The notes: a model not told the origin generated them from the sequence alone. Shown: positions 16,028 through 24,794, counted from the stretch's first letter. The stretch: 38,794 nucleotides of DNA from an uncultured Pelagibacteraceae bacterium (GCA_902632935.1 CACPEJ010000007.1:1-38794); one strand, 5' to 3'. Made by a program: numbers and translations.

Positions 16028-16623
16028 TATTTTTTAAACGGACTATCAAGCACACAAGCAACTAGGTGCACTCTAGCCTGTTCTCCACCATTAAAAAAAT
16101 TATGATATTTCGTATTATTTGTTATCCATACCTTACCATCAGCTGGAAGATGTTTTGCTACATTTTCAATTACCATTGAACAGCCTTTATTAGTAATAAT
16201 GGGAACATGCAGTCTGCATTCAGGATCTTTATGCCAGCTCAATGTCGATCTTGGTTCTTTTAATAAAAGTCTTACTCTACCTAGTTTAAACCTTTTACTT
16301 AAAGTTTCGTAAACTTCTTTAAAATATGTTTTTTCAAATTCAGGAACTAATTGGGTATATTTTGACTCATCAATATCAATATCTCGAGAAACTTCTTTTC
16401 CAGTTTCATCTGCAATAGTCCAATATTTTCCTCTAATATTATTTCCCTCGATAGAACTTTTATCATTTGGGATTTGATTTAATGGTATTGCACCAAAGTG
16501 TGTGACTCCAGGAGAGTTGAATTTTTTAGCTTTTAAAATTTTATCTAAGTCCTCTCTTAACTTTGATATATCAAAATTAAGATTGGGAACTTCATAGAAA
16601 TCTTCAAAATTTGCTTTTACCAT
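16027..16623 (-). CDS. Aspartyl/asparaginyl beta-hydroxylase-like 2-oxoglutarate oxygenase
   Basis: This is a 198-residue cupin-fold Fe(II)/2-oxoglutarate oxygenase candidate. Spacing fits the AspH group: H131-K-D133 with PECRLHVPI (134-142), a core strand, then WITNNTKYHNFFNGG with H174, and R184 in QARVHLVAC as the 2-oxoglutarate carboxylate partner. D133 could be a third metal ligand, absent from classical AspH. There is no signal peptide or membrane segment, so it is cytoplasmic. Substrate unknown; protein side chains, amino acids and small metabolites are all possible. It lies between katG (22 bases upstream) and the DUF2061-like gene on one strand. Confidence 0.8.
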   Translation of the reverse strand: MVKANFEDFYEVPNLNFDISKLREDLDKILKAKKFNSPGVTHFGAIPLNQIPNDKSSIEGNNIRGKYWTIADETGKEVSRDIDIDESKYTQLVPEFEKTYFKEVYETLSKRFKLGRVRLLLKEPRSTLSWHKDPECRLHVPIITNKGCSMVIENVAKHLPADGKVWITNNTKYHNFFNGGEQARVHLVACVLDSPFKK

Positions 16624-16645
16624 TTTTTTTGTTCCGCTTTATAGC

Positions 16646-18883
16646 TTAATTTAACTTCAAGTCAAATCGATCTGAATTCATAACTTTTACCCATGCGGCA
16701 ATAAAATCTTTAACAAATTTATTACCTGAGTCCTCACAAGCATAAACCTCAGCTAGAGCTCTTAGTTGAGAATTTGAACCAAAAATTAAATCGACTCTTG
16801 TCGCCTTCCATTTAGTTTTTTGAGTTTTTCTATCCTTACCAATAAATGTTTGTTCAGATTTATCTTCCTCTTTCCAAGTCGTATTCATGTCTAAAAGATT
16901 TATGAAATAATCGTTAGTGAGAGAACCGGGTCTGTTAGTAAAAACACCATGTTTTGAGCCATCAAAATTTGTGTTTAATACTCTCATACCACCTACAAGT
17001 GCAGTCATTTCTGGAGCTGTTAAACCCATCAATTGAGCCTTATCAACTAGTTTTTCCTCTGCAGAAACATTTGAAGCTCCACCATTAAGGTAATTTCTAA
17101 AACCATCTGCTTGTGGCTCTAGAAGACCAAATGAGTTAATATCAGTCTGATCTTGTCTTGCGTCTCCTCTTCCTGCTGAAAATGGAACTTGGACTTTATA
17201 GCCAGCTTTTTTTGCAGCCATTTCAATACCAACACCACCGGCTAGTACAATTAAGTCTGCCATTGTAACACTTTTCTTTTTACTATCGAATTTGCTTTTA
17301 ATTTTTTCTAAAGCTTTAATTACAGTCGATAATTTTTTTGGATTGTTCACTTTCCAATTTTTTTGTGGTTCCAACATTATTCTTGCGCCATTAGCACCAC
17401 CTCTTTTATCAGAGCCTCTAAACGTAGATGCTGAAGCCCATGCAGTAGAAACTAAATCTGAAATTGATATTTTTGATTTAGAGATTTTGTTTTTTAAATC
17501 TTTAATATCTTTTGATTTAAGTTTATATTTAGGTTTATCAATTGGATCCTGCCAAATTAGTTGTTCTTTTGGAACCTCACTACCAAGATAGCAAACTCTT
17601 GGTCCCATATCCCTGTGAGTTAATTTAAACCATGCTCTCGCGAAAGCATCGTGAAACTCTTTTGGATTTTGATGAAAATGTTTAGTGATAGGTCCATAAC
17701 TAGGATCAACTTTCATTGATATATCAGTTGTTTGCATCATTGGTGGATGAAGTACACCTTTTTGGTGTGCATCAGGAACCATTTTAATCTCTTGCCCATT
17801 TTTCTTCGGAGTCCATTGATGAGCACCAGCTGGACTTTTTGTAAGCTCCCACTCATGCCCATATAAACAATCCAAATAACCCATATCCCATTGAATTGGA
17901 TTTTGAGTCCAAGCGCCCTCAATACCACTACTTATTGTATCAACACCTTTTCCAGATTTATATCCACTATTCCATCCTGTTGACTGGTCTTGAAGTTTTG
18001 AAGCTTCAGGATCCGGTCCTTTATACGACTCTGATGCTGCACCATGAGATTTTCCAAACGTATGTCCTCCAGCGACTAATGCTGCTGTCTCATAGTCATT
18101 CATAGCCATTCTACCAAATGTCTCTCTAATATCATGCGCTGCTAGTTTTGGATCTGGATTAGCATCAGGACCTTGCGGATTTACATAAATTAAACCCATA
18201 TGTGAAGCTCCTAATGGCTGTTCTAAATCTCTTTTTCCGCTATATCGTTCCACACCTAACATTTCTTTTTCTGAACCCCAATAAATATCATCCTCTGGTT
18301 CCCAAATATCAGTTCTGCCAGCTCCAAAACCAAAAGTTTTAAAACCCATTGAGTCTAAAGCCACATTTCCAACAAGTATGAATAAATCTGCCCATGAAAT
18401 TTTTCTTCCATATTTCTTTTTAATAGGCCATAAAAGTAATCTGGCTTTATCTAAGTTTACGTTATCTGGCCAAGAATTTAGTGGCGCAAATCTTTGATTA
18501 CCTGTTCCTGCTCCACCTCTACCATCACCAGTTCTGTAAGTTCCTGCGGCATGCCAAGCTAATCTAATAAATAATGGACCATAATGACCATAATCTGCTG
18601 GCCACCACTCTTGGGAGTCTGTCATTAATTTTTTTAAATCTTTTTTTAATGCTTTATAATTTAATTTTTTAAATTCTTTTGCATAATTAAATTTTTTATC
18701 CATAGGGTTAGATAAGTTTGAGTGCTGACTAAGAATTTTAAGATTTAAACTATTTGGCCAAAAGTCTCTTACTGTTTGACCTCTTCCTGCAGAAAACTTT
18801 GCTGGTGTTCCTGCTCCGGTAAAAGGACATTTGCTCATTTGATTAGCTTTAAAAGACTTATTTTTGAAATTTTCAGTGCTCAT
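16646..18883 (-). CDS. katG: Catalase-peroxidase KatG
   Basis: This is a 745-residue bifunctional haem enzyme that destroys hydrogen peroxide. The distal site is R107, W110, H111 in [11 protein letters not shown]. The Trp-Tyr-Met crosslink set is complete as W110, Y233 (LIYVNPQGP) and M259 (FGRMAM). The proximal haem ligand is H274 in [12 protein letters not shown]. The inactive second peroxidase-like half follows (about 435-745). No signal peptide, so cytoplasmic. Upstream is a good promoter bracketed by two Irr-like sites, and the next gene is irr. KatG is, as I recall, patchy in streamlined marine bacteria, so its presence is notable. The oxygenase gene follows 22 bases after its stop. Confidence 0.98.
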   Translation of the reverse strand: MSTENFKNKSFKANQMSKCPFTGAGTPAKFSAGRGQTVRDFWPNSLNLKILSQHSNLSNPMDKKFNYAKEFKKLNYKALKKDLKKLMTDSQEWWPADYGHYGPLFIRLAWHAAGTYRTGDGRGGAGTGNQRFAPLNSWPDNVNLDKARLLLWPIKKKYGRKISWADLFILVGNVALDSMGFKTFGFGAGRTDIWEPEDDIYWGSEKEMLGVERYSGKRDLEQPLGASHMGLIYVNPQGPDANPDPKLAAHDIRETFGRMAMNDYETAALVAGGHTFGKSHGAASESYKGPDPEASKLQDQSTGWNSGYKSGKGVDTISSGIEGAWTQNPIQWDMGYLDCLYGHEWELTKSPAGAHQWTPKKNGQEIKMVPDAHQKGVLHPPMMQTTDISMKVDPSYGPITKHFHQNPKEFHDAFARAWFKLTHRDMGPRVCYLGSEVPKEQLIWQDPIDKPKYKLKSKDIKDLKNKISKSKISISDLVSTAWASASTFRGSDKRGGANGARIMLEPQKNWKVNNPKKLSTVIKALEKIKSKFDSKKKSVTMADLIVLAGGVGIEMAAKKAGYKVQVPFSAGRGDARQDQTDINSFGLLEPQADGFRNYLNGGASNVSAEEKLVDKAQLMGLTAPEMTALVGGMRVLNTNFDGSKHGVFTNRPGSLTNDYFINLLDMNTTWKEEDKSEQTFIGKDRKTQKTKWKATRVDLIFGSNSQLRALAEVYACEDSGNKFVKDFIAAWVKVMNSDRFDLKLN

Positions 18884-18921
18884 AATTTTAATATTTCCCC
18901 CATGATTAATAGAATTGTTAA

Positions 18922-18949
18922 TTTATAATAGTTCTAAACTAAAAGTCAA
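18922..18949 (-). promoter_or_regulatory. Candidate katG promoter
   Basis: On the minus strand TTGACT (18944-18949) and TATAAA (18922-18927) are 16 bases apart, each matching five of six consensus bases. Transcription would start near 18915, giving a leader of about 31 bases before the ATG at 18883. The -10 and spacer are covered by Irr-like site A, and the -35 lies in the 10-base gap between sites A and B, an arrangement that suits repression. Confidence 0.55.
18923..18937 (-). promoter_or_regulatory. Irr-like operator A, over the katG -10
   Basis: TTATAA-TAG-TTCTAA is an imperfect palindrome, one base away from TTAGAA-N3-TTCTAA, which I recall as the Irr/ICE motif. With its flank CT it forms the left arm (18923-18940) of an 18-base inverted repeat. 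It overlaps the katG -10, so Irr bound here would block transcription. Binding is inferred. Confidence 0.6.
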
Positions 18950-18953
18950 CAGT

Positions 18954-18968
18954 TTAGAATGATTATAA
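18954..18968 (+). promoter_or_regulatory. Irr-like operator B, upstream of the katG -35
   Basis: TTAGAA-TGA-TTATAA is the reverse-orientation copy of site A. Right arm 18951-18968 matches the left arm 18923-18940 at 16 of 18 bases when inverted. Both mismatches fall in the unconstrained 3-base spacer of the motif. Site centres are 31 bases apart, about three helical turns, so two bound dimers would face the same side. Confidence 0.55.
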
Positions 18969-18994
18969 TATAAATTTAGAAAGAGAGATTTTTT

Positions 18995-19423
18995 TTAATT
19001 CTGATTTTGAGTATCACTCGCAACTCTTACTAAAACTTCAACAGAACTAATTTTTTTTCCTGTAATATTATTTTTAATATTAACTTTACCAATTTCGTTA
19101 TCATTACAATCTATAAGTAAGTTTGTATCCTCATCATAAAAATGATGATGTTTTGTAATATTTGTGTCAAAATAACTTTTATCACTACTGATCGTAATTT
19201 CTTTTAAATATCCTTTATCTTTAAAAGCATGAACTGTGTTGTAAATTGTAGCTAAAGATATTTTTTCATTAAAATTTTCCGAAATGTTTTTTGCTAAATC
19301 ATTAATTGTAAAGTGAAATGTTTTGTCTCTATTAAATAAGACTTCACAAATTTTAAGTCTTTGTTTAGTGGGTCTAAGACCAGAATTTCTTAATTTGCTA
19401 ACAAATTCGCTATTTTTTAACAT
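18995..19423 (-). CDS. irr: Iron response regulator Irr (Fur family)
   Basis: This is a 142-residue Fur-fold repressor. The winged helix includes [18 protein letters not shown] (56-73). [17 protein letters not shown] (84-100) with H92-H94 matches the Irr subgroup, where FDTN-x3-HHHF/Y marks the haem/metal region. There is no CxxC structural zinc pair, unlike PerR or classical Fur. The N-terminal haem regulatory Cys-Pro motif of Bradyrhizobium Irr is absent. Neighbours support the call: irr divergent from fabA-fabB-fabI is a known alphaproteobacterial order. In the family, Irr represses when iron/haem is low. PerR is the main alternative because katG is next to it. Confidence 0.82.
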   Translation of the reverse strand: MLKNSEFVSKLRNSGLRPTKQRLKICEVLFNRDKTFHFTINDLAKNISENFNEKISLATIYNTVHAFKDKGYLKEITISSDKSYFDTNITKHHHFYDEDTNLLIDCNDNEIGKVNIKNNITGKKISSVEVLVRVASDTQNQN

Positions 19424-19429
19424 TGTTAA

Positions 19430-19444
19430 TTATAATAATTCTAA
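19430..19444. promoter_or_regulatory. Irr-like operator C in the irr/fabA divergent region
   Basis: TTATAA-TAA-TTCTAA, followed by ACT as in site A; the 18-base string equals the left katG arm at all but one position. It lies 6 bases ahead of the irr ATG and about 50 bases before the fabA ATG. It could block irr transcription just after initiation (autoregulation) and touch the -35 region for fabA. Confidence 0.6.
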
Positions 19445-19455
19445 ACTTTATGTAT

Positions 19456-19463
19456 ATTATAAT
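19456..19463. promoter_or_regulatory. Symmetrical -10 element shared by irr and fabA
   Basis: ATTATAAT is its own reverse complement, so a perfect TATAAT can be read on both strands: 19458-19463 toward fabA and 19456-19461 toward irr. Each would give a leader of about 26 bases. No clear -35 accompanies either. A second perfect TATAAT toward irr (19429-19434) lies inside operator C and would give a leaderless irr mRNA. Confidence 0.4.
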
Positions 19464-19496
19464 GGTTTAAAATCAAGTATTAAGGTGATCTATTTT

Positions 19497-19997
19497 ATGA
19501 AAAAAAACTCCTATTCTTATGAAGAACTTATAAGTTGCGGAAACGGAGGTCTTTTTGGTCCTGGAAATGCAAAATTACCACTTCCACCAATGTTAATGTT
19601 TGATAGAATTACAGAAATTAATGACAAGGATGGTGCTTTTAAAAAAGGCTCTTTAAAGGCTGAATTAGATATAAAAAAAGACCTTTGGTTTTTTGATTGT
19701 CATTTCAAAGAAGATCCTGTGATGCCAGGATGCCTTGGACTTGATGCAATGTGGCAACTCGTAGGATTTTATTTAGGTTGGATTGGAAATCCTGGAAAAG
19801 GCAGAGCCTTAGGCGTTGGTACAGTAAAATTTACAGGAGAAGTTTTACAGAATGTTAAACTAGTCAAATATAAAATTGATATGAAAAAAATTATGTCTCC
19901 TGGTGGCACAACAGTTGGATTAGCTAATGGAATATTATTAGCAGACGAAAAAAAAATTTATTCAGCAGACAATTTAAAGGTGGGGTTATTCAAATAA
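19497..19997 (+). CDS. fabA: 3-hydroxydecanoyl-ACP dehydratase/isomerase FabA
   Basis: This 166-residue hot-dog enzyme dehydrates 3-hydroxydecanoyl-ACP and isomerises the trans-2 double bond to cis-3, starting anaerobic unsaturated fatty acid synthesis. The catalytic pair is H69 ([14 protein letters not shown]) and D83 (GLDAMWQ). I chose ATG 19497 because it gives the normal FabA N-terminus and length. The open frame continues upstream to 19323, but it overlaps irr on the other strand and lacks family sequence. The stop shares its last base with the fabB ATG. Confidence 0.96.
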   Translation: MKKNSYSYEELISCGNGGLFGPGNAKLPLPPMLMFDRITEINDKDGAFKKGSLKAELDIKKDLWFFDCHFKEDPVMPGCLGLDAMWQLVGFYLGWIGNPGKGRALGVGTVKFTGEVLQNVKLVKYKIDMKKIMSPGGTTVGLANGILLADEKKIYSADNLKVGLFK

Positions 19998-21208
19998 TGA
20001 GAAGAGTTGTAATAACCGGTTTAGGTGTAGTTTCTTGTTTAGGTAATAATCAAGAAGAAGTTCATCAATCATTATTAAATTCAAAATCAGGAATCTCATT
20101 TGCTGAAGAGTATAAAGAACATAATTTAAAAAGTCATGTGCATGGTAAACCAAATATCAAACTTGAAGATCATATAGATAGAAAAACAATTCGATTTATG
20201 GGTTCAGGCTCAGCTTATAATTATATTGCGATGAAAGAGGCAATCAAGGATTCTGGTCTTGAGGAAAAAGAAGTAAGCAACTTTAGTACTGGTATTGTCA
20301 TGGGATCTGGAGGACCTTCAATTGAAAACGTGATTTTAGCAGCGGATAAAACAAGAGCAAAAACCCCAAAATTAATGGGTCCCTTTATAGTTCCAAGAAC
20401 CATGGCAAGTACTGCGTCTGCTACTTTGGCAGTTCCATTCAAAATCAAAGGAACTAATTATACAATGAGTTCCGCATGTGCAACTAGTGGTCACTGCATT
20501 GGAAATTCAATGGAATTAATTCAAATGGGTAAACAGGATATTGTTTTTGCTGGTGGAAGTGAAGAAATACATTGGGCAATGACAGCTATGTTTGATGCCA
20601 TGACTGCTCTATCGTCCAAATATAATGATACACCTCAATCAGCATCAAGAGCATATGACAAAACTAGAGATGGGTTTGTAATAGCTGGTGGAGCGGGTGT
20701 GTTAGTTTTAGAAGAATATGAGCATGCAAAAGCTAGGGGTGCCAAAATTTATGCAGAATTGACAGGTTATGGTGCCACCTCAGATGGATATGACATGGTA
20801 GCTCCATCTGGAGAGGGAGCTGTCAGATGTATGAAAATGGCAATGGCAACAACTAAAAACAAAATTGACTATATTAATACTCATGGAACTTCTACACCAG
20901 TAGGTGACATAACTGAACTTAAAGCTATCAAGGAAACCTTTGGAGAAGAAATTCCAAAAATAAGTTCAACAAAGTCTTTATCCGGTCACCCTTTGGGTGC
21001 TGCATCAGTTCATGAGGCCATATATTGCTTAATAATGATGAAAAATAATTTTATTGCTGGATCAGCAAATATCAATGAAATGGATGAAGAAGCTAAAAAA
21101 TTTCCAATAGTTGCTAAAACTGAAACTGGAGTAACTTTAAATACTGTAATGTCTAATAGTTTTGGTTTTGGTGGAACCAATGCTGCTTTAATTTTTGAAA
21201 AGGTTTAA
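19997..21208 (+). CDS. fabB: 3-oxoacyl-ACP synthase I FabB
   Basis: This 403-residue condensing enzyme should elongate the cis-3-decenoyl-ACP made by FabA, which makes it essential for unsaturated fatty acids in this pathway. The catalytic triad is C161 ([10 protein letters not shown]), H296 (THGTSTP) and H331 ([12 protein letters not shown]). The C-terminal [12 protein letters not shown] glycine-rich loop is intact. Length is normal for FabB/FabF; its place between fabA and fabI supports FabB. Coupled to fabA by TAATG and followed by fabI after 2 bases. Confidence 0.96.
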   Translation: MRRVVITGLGVVSCLGNNQEEVHQSLLNSKSGISFAEEYKEHNLKSHVHGKPNIKLEDHIDRKTIRFMGSGSAYNYIAMKEAIKDSGLEEKEVSNFSTGIVMGSGGPSIENVILAADKTRAKTPKLMGPFIVPRTMASTASATLAVPFKIKGTNYTMSSACATSGHCIGNSMELIQMGKQDIVFAGGSEEIHWAMTAMFDAMTALSSKYNDTPQSASRAYDKTRDGFVIAGGAGVLVLEEYEHAKARGAKIYAELTGYGATSDGYDMVAPSGEGAVRCMKMAMATTKNKIDYINTHGTSTPVGDITELKAIKETFGEEIPKISSTKSLSGHPLGAASVHEAIYCLIMMKNNFIAGSANINEMDEEAKKFPIVAKTETGVTLNTVMSNSFGFGGTNAALIFEKV

Positions 21209-21210
21209 TT

Positions 21211-21996
21211 ATGAGTTTAATGAAAGGCAAAAAAGGATTAATCATGGGAGTTGCTAATGAGAGATCTATTGCCTGGGGTATATCTCAAAAACTTGCGGAG
21301 GCTGGAGCGGAGTTAGCATTTACTTATTTAGGCGATGCTTTAAAAAAAAGAGTTATTCCTTTAGCAGAAAAATTAAATTCAAAAGTTACATTCAGTTGTG
21401 ATGTTGAAAAAAAAGAAGAGGTAGAAAAATTGTTTGAAGATATTAAATCTAAATGGGGTGAAATTGATTTTGTTGTCCATGCTGTAGCATTTTCAGATAA
21501 ATCAGAATTATCAGGCGAATATTTAAATACAACCAGAGAAAACTTTTTAAGAAGTATGTTAATATCATGTTTCTCTTTTACTGAAGTTGCAAAAGAAGCA
21601 TCAAAAATAACAAAACAAGGTGGTAGTTTGTTAACTTTAACTTATGAGTCCACCAAAGCAATCCCAAATTATAATGTAATGGGTGTTTGCAAATCAGCTT
21701 TAGAGGCTAGTGTTAAATACTTGGCTAGAGATTTAGGTGCTAAAGGCATGAGAGTAAATGCAATAAGTGCAGGCCCTATCAAAACATTAGCGGCATCTGC
21801 AATCGGTGATGCAAAATTCTTATATAAATGGAATGAGGACCACTCTTTTTTAAAAAGAAATGTTGATATTAATGATGTTGGAAATTCAGCATTGTATCTT
21901 CTAAGCGACCTTGCAAATGGTGTTACTGGAGAAATCCACTATGTGGACGCCGGGTATAATAAAGTTGGAATGCCGGATCCTAAAAACATCACTTAA
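21211..21996 (+). CDS. fabI: Enoyl-ACP reductase (NADH) FabI
   Basis: This 261-residue short-chain dehydrogenase-type reductase carries out the last step of each fatty-acid elongation cycle. The dinucleotide motif is GVANERSIAWGI (13-24), typical of FabI rather than ordinary SDR proteins. The Y145/Y154/K161 set (TYEST, YNVMGVCK) matches the E. coli Y146/Y156/K163 arrangement. Full length. It ends the fabA-fabB-fabI operon and is convergent with pnp; a GC-rich 25-base patch lies between them. Confidence 0.96.
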   Translation: MSLMKGKKGLIMGVANERSIAWGISQKLAEAGAELAFTYLGDALKKRVIPLAEKLNSKVTFSCDVEKKEEVEKLFEDIKSKWGEIDFVVHAVAFSDKSELSGEYLNTTRENFLRSMLISCFSFTEVAKEASKITKQGGSLLTLTYESTKAIPNYNVMGVCKSALEASVKYLARDLGAKGMRVNAISAGPIKTLAASAIGDAKFLYKWNEDHSFLKRNVDINDVGNSALYLLSDLANGVTGEIHYVDAGYNKVGMPDPKNIT

Positions 21997-22003
21997 TAAT
22001 AAC

Positions 22004-22026
22004 GGGTATTCTGTTGCCGGGTGCCC
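22004..22026. terminator. GC-rich hairpin candidate between fabI and pnp
   Basis: GGGTA (22004-22008) can pair with TGCCC (22022-22026), five pairs with one G-U and a 13-base loop. The 25 bases around it hold about 60% G+C, in sharp contrast to the surroundings. It lies 7 bases after the fabI stop and 9 before the pnp stop and could end both transcripts. There is no clear U run, so confidence is low. Confidence 0.3.
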
Positions 22027-22034
22027 TCTAAAAT

Positions 22035-24107
22035 TTATTCAGTAGCTTGCTTCATAGAGAGTTTTACTTTTCCTCTATCGAAACCAATAACTTTAACTTT
22101 TACTTCGTCACCTTCTTTCACTACATCAGTAACTTTAGCTACTCTTTTATCAGCAAGTTCTGAAATATGAACAAGTCCGTCTTGTTTGCCTAAGAAATTA
22201 ACAAATGCACCAAACTCCATAATTTTCATTACTTTACCTGAATAAATTTTATTTAATTCAGCTTTGGCAGTGATATCTTTAATCATTTGCATAGCAATGT
22301 TTCTAGATTCTTCATCTGGAGCAGCAACTGTTACCGTACCCTCATCATTCACATCAACTTTTGCACCTGATTTTTCAACAATCTCTCTTATTGTTGCTCC
22401 ACCTTTTCCAATCACAGCTGCGATATCTTTTTTATCAACAGTAATTTTTTCCATTTTTGGAGTATGTTTTCCAACATCTGCTCTTGAAGCTGATAATGCT
22501 TTATTCATTTCTCCCAAGATATGAACTCTTCCATCTTTAGCTTGGCTTAATGCTTGCTCCATAATTTCAAATGTAATTCCAGTAATTTTAATATCCATTT
22601 GTAGAGAGGTAATTCCATCTTTAGTTCCAGCAACTTTAAAGTCCATATCACCTAAGTGATCTTCATCACCTAAGATATCCGATAGGACACTAAAATCATC
22701 ACCTTCCTTAATTAAACCCATTGCTATTCCAGCGACTGGTTCTTTAATTGGTACACCTGCATCCATTAATGCAAGTGATGTTCCACAAACAGTAGCCATT
22801 GAGGATGAACCATTAGACTCTGTAATCTCTGAAACTACCCTAAAAGTGTAAGGAAATGCTTCTTTTGACGGTAATGAAGAGTGAATAGCTCTCCATGCTA
22901 ATTTACCATGTCCTATTTCTCTTCTACCAGTTCCTATTCTTCCTGTTTCTCCAACTGAAAAAGGAGGAAAATTGTAATGAAGCATAAATCTTTCTCTTTG
23001 TAATCCATCCAAACTTTCAATTCTTTGCTCATCGTCAGATGTACCTAAAGTAGCTGTTACAATTGCTTGTGTTTCTCCTCTAGTAAATAAAGCAGAACCA
23101 TGAGTTCTTGGTAAAATACCAACTTCACAAGAAATAGGTCTAACATCTGACAATCCTCTGCCATCAATTCTATTTTTATTTTTAAGGATATCTGTTCTCA
23201 CAATTGTTTTTTCTATCTTTTTAAGTTCAGAGTTTACATCTAGATCTGAGTAGTTTTCGTCTTCTTCATAAAGTTTTTTTGCTTTATCAGTAATTTCAGA
23301 AATTTGATTTGACCTATCTTGTTTGTCTCTTGTCGCAAATGCTTTTTTAAGATCTTCTGTAAAAGTTTCCTCGAGTTTTTTCTTTACATCAGATAAATTT
23401 TTCTTTTCAACAATCCAATTGGGTTTTCTACATTCTTTAGCTAATTCCTCTATCATTTTAATCACAGGAACAAATCCTTCATGACCAAATTTTACTGCGT
23501 TTAACATCTCTTCCTCTGTTAACCCGCTTGCTTCAGACTCAACCATAAGCACAGCATCTTTTGTACCAGCAACAACTAAATCTAATTTTGATTTTTCAAG
23601 TTCAGTTTTTGAAGGATTCAAAACATATTTACCATCGATATATCCAACTCTAGAAGCTCCAACAGGGCCCATGAATGGCATTCCTGATATAGCTAAAGCT
23701 GCAGAGGATGCGATAATTGACAAAATATCTGCTTCATTTTCTTTGTCATAAGAAATTACAGTTGGTAACAATTGAACTTCATTTTTAAATTCATCAGGAA
23801 ACAATGGTCTGATCGGTCTATCAATTAATCTTGAGATTAATGTCTCACTCTCAGTTGGTCTTGCTTCTCTTTTAAAATATCCACCAGGAATTTTTCCTGC
23901 TGCGTAATATTTTTCTTGGTAATTTACAGATAATGGAAAGTAATCCATGTCTGGATTAACTTTTTTTGCTCCAACGACTGTTGCTAAAACGACAGTCTCC
24001 CCACATGTTGCGATGATTGCTCCGTCTGCCTGTCTTGCTACTTTACCTGTTTCTAAACTTATTTTCTTCCCTGCTACTTCAACTTCCTTCTTGTATACTT
24101 TAAACAT
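22035..24107 (-). CDS. pnp: Polyribonucleotide nucleotidyltransferase (PNPase)
   Basis: This is a 690-residue trimeric phosphorolytic 3'-5' exoribonuclease of RNA decay. Two RNase PH-like halves are seen; the second begins near 310 with [18 protein letters not shown] and has the catalytic region with [19 protein letters not shown] domain follows ([12 protein letters not shown], about 560-620), then an S1 domain to the end ([19 protein letters not shown]). Full length. The leader is made of GAAA/GGAA repeats with four AUGs close together (see the repeat entry). rpsO precedes it by 57 bases, the usual rpsO-pnp order. Confidence 0.97.
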   Translation of the reverse strand: MFKVYKKEVEVAGKKISLETGKVARQADGAIIATCGETVVLATVVGAKKVNPDMDYFPLSVNYQEKYYAAGKIPGGYFKREARPTESETLISRLIDRPIRPLFPDEFKNEVQLLPTVISYDKENEADILSIIASSAALAISGMPFMGPVGASRVGYIDGKYVLNPSKTELEKSKLDLVVAGTKDAVLMVESEASGLTEEEMLNAVKFGHEGFVPVIKMIEELAKECRKPNWIVEKKNLSDVKKKLEETFTEDLKKAFATRDKQDRSNQISEITDKAKKLYEEDENYSDLDVNSELKKIEKTIVRTDILKNKNRIDGRGLSDVRPISCEVGILPRTHGSALFTRGETQAIVTATLGTSDDEQRIESLDGLQRERFMLHYNFPPFSVGETGRIGTGRREIGHGKLAWRAIHSSLPSKEAFPYTFRVVSEITESNGSSSMATVCGTSLALMDAGVPIKEPVAGIAMGLIKEGDDFSVLSDILGDEDHLGDMDFKVAGTKDGITSLQMDIKITGITFEIMEQALSQAKDGRVHILGEMNKALSASRADVGKHTPKMEKITVDKKDIAAVIGKGGATIREIVEKSGAKVDVNDEGTVTVAAPDEESRNIAMQMIKDITAKAELNKIYSGKVMKIMEFGAFVNFLGKQDGLVHISELADKRVAKVTDVVKEGDEVKVKVIGFDRGKVKLSMKQATE

Positions 24108-24150
24108 TTCATTTCCATTTCATTTCGTTCGTTTCGTTCCATTCCGTTCT
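24106..24150 (-). repeat. Degenerate GAAAY/GGAAY repeat in the pnp leader
   Basis: On the pnp transcript this 45-base stretch is a run of 4-6 base purine-rich units (GAAC, GGAAT, GAAAC, GAAAT, GGAAAT) ending at the start codon. It gives AUGs at 24123, 24118, 24112 and 24107; only the last is in frame with pnp. The first opens a 4-codon frame (MKWK) that stops at 24109, next to the pnp start. The second and third open a frame that overlaps pnp and ends at 24074. Confidence 0.6.
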
Positions 24151-24164
24151 ATCTTTCTTGACTC

Positions 24165-24413
24165 TTATTTTCTCAAATTCAATTTCGACAGGACATTCTT
24201 GTAAGAATCTACCTTATTTCTTTTAAGATAATCTAACAATTTTTTTCTTCTATTGACCGCTCTCAATAATCCAACAGATGAATGTTTATCTTTTTTGAAC
24301 TGTTTGATATGTTTTGAAAGCGTTTCAATTTTTTCTGTTAACAAAGCAATTTGGATTTCTGAGGATCCAGTATCTTTTTCATGCATTGCTAACTCTTGAG
24401 CTTTTTTGTTCAT
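24165..24413 (-). CDS. rpsO: 30S ribosomal protein S15
   Basis: This 82-residue protein binds the 16S rRNA three-way junction and bridges to the large subunit. DTGSSEIQIALLTEKI (14-29) and H-SSVGLLRAVNRRKKLLDYLK (about 44-63) are the diagnostic S15 segments. It is a few residues shorter than most homologues, at the N-terminus. It sits 12 bases after rbfA; truB, which often lies between these two, is not there. pnp follows. Confidence 0.96.
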   Translation of the reverse strand: MNKKAQELAMHEKDTGSSEIQIALLTEKIETLSKHIKQFKKDKHSSVGLLRAVNRRKKLLDYLKRNKVDSYKNVLSKLNLRK

Positions 24414-24425
24414 AGTTCTTTTTTC

Positions 24426-24794
24426 CTATTTATTTGTTTGTTTAATTAGATTCTCAATTTTTTCAGCATACTCAAAAGACTCGTCTTTTCTAAAAAGTAA
24501 TTTTGGTAAAAATTTCATCACTACTTTTTGAGATAAAATTTTTCTAATTAAAAATGAGTATTCTTTCAAAGTATTAACAGTTTCTTCTGCATTTTTTCCT
24601 CCAAGAGGAAGTACGTACGCTTTGGCTATTTTCAAATCTTGACTCATTCTGACTTCAGTAACTGTAATAGTGTTTGTTTCTAAATTCGGAACTTTAGCCT
24701 CATTTCTCATAAAAATCATGCTTAAAGATTGTTTAATCATTTCACCCACTCTTAATTGTCTCTGTGAAACTGGTTTTCCTATTCTATCTGCCAT
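24426..24794 (-). CDS. rbfA: Ribosome-binding factor A
   Basis: This is a 122-residue single KH-fold factor for 30S maturation, acting on the 5' end of 16S rRNA. The N-terminus RIGKPVSQRQLRVGEMIKQSL is the family start (quoted in part: QRQLRVGEMI). VTEVRMSQDLKIAKAYV and MKFLPKLLFRKDESFEYA are the core segments. Full length. Its ATG overlaps the infB stop by one base, so it is coupled to IF-2. Confidence 0.94.
   Translation of the reverse strand: MADRIGKPVSQRQLRVGEMIKQSLSMIFMRNEAKVPNLETNTITVTEVRMSQDLKIAKAYVLPLGGKNAEETVNTLKEYSFLIRKILSQKVVMKFLPKLLFRKDESFEYAEKIENLIKQTNK

Noticed and set aside
19457..19471. TTATAATGGTTTAAA as a second operator in the irr/fabA gap
   Set aside because: The right half has two mismatches and the left half is simply the TATAAT -10; not enough to call an operator.
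19323..19496. Longer fabA beginning inside irr
   Set aside because: The extra 58 residues overlap irr and do not resemble FabA; the ATG at 19497 gives the usual N-terminus and length.
22264..24204. Open frames on the plus strand across pnp
   Set aside because: They mirror a conserved gene, have no family features, and reflect codon bias of the opposite strand.
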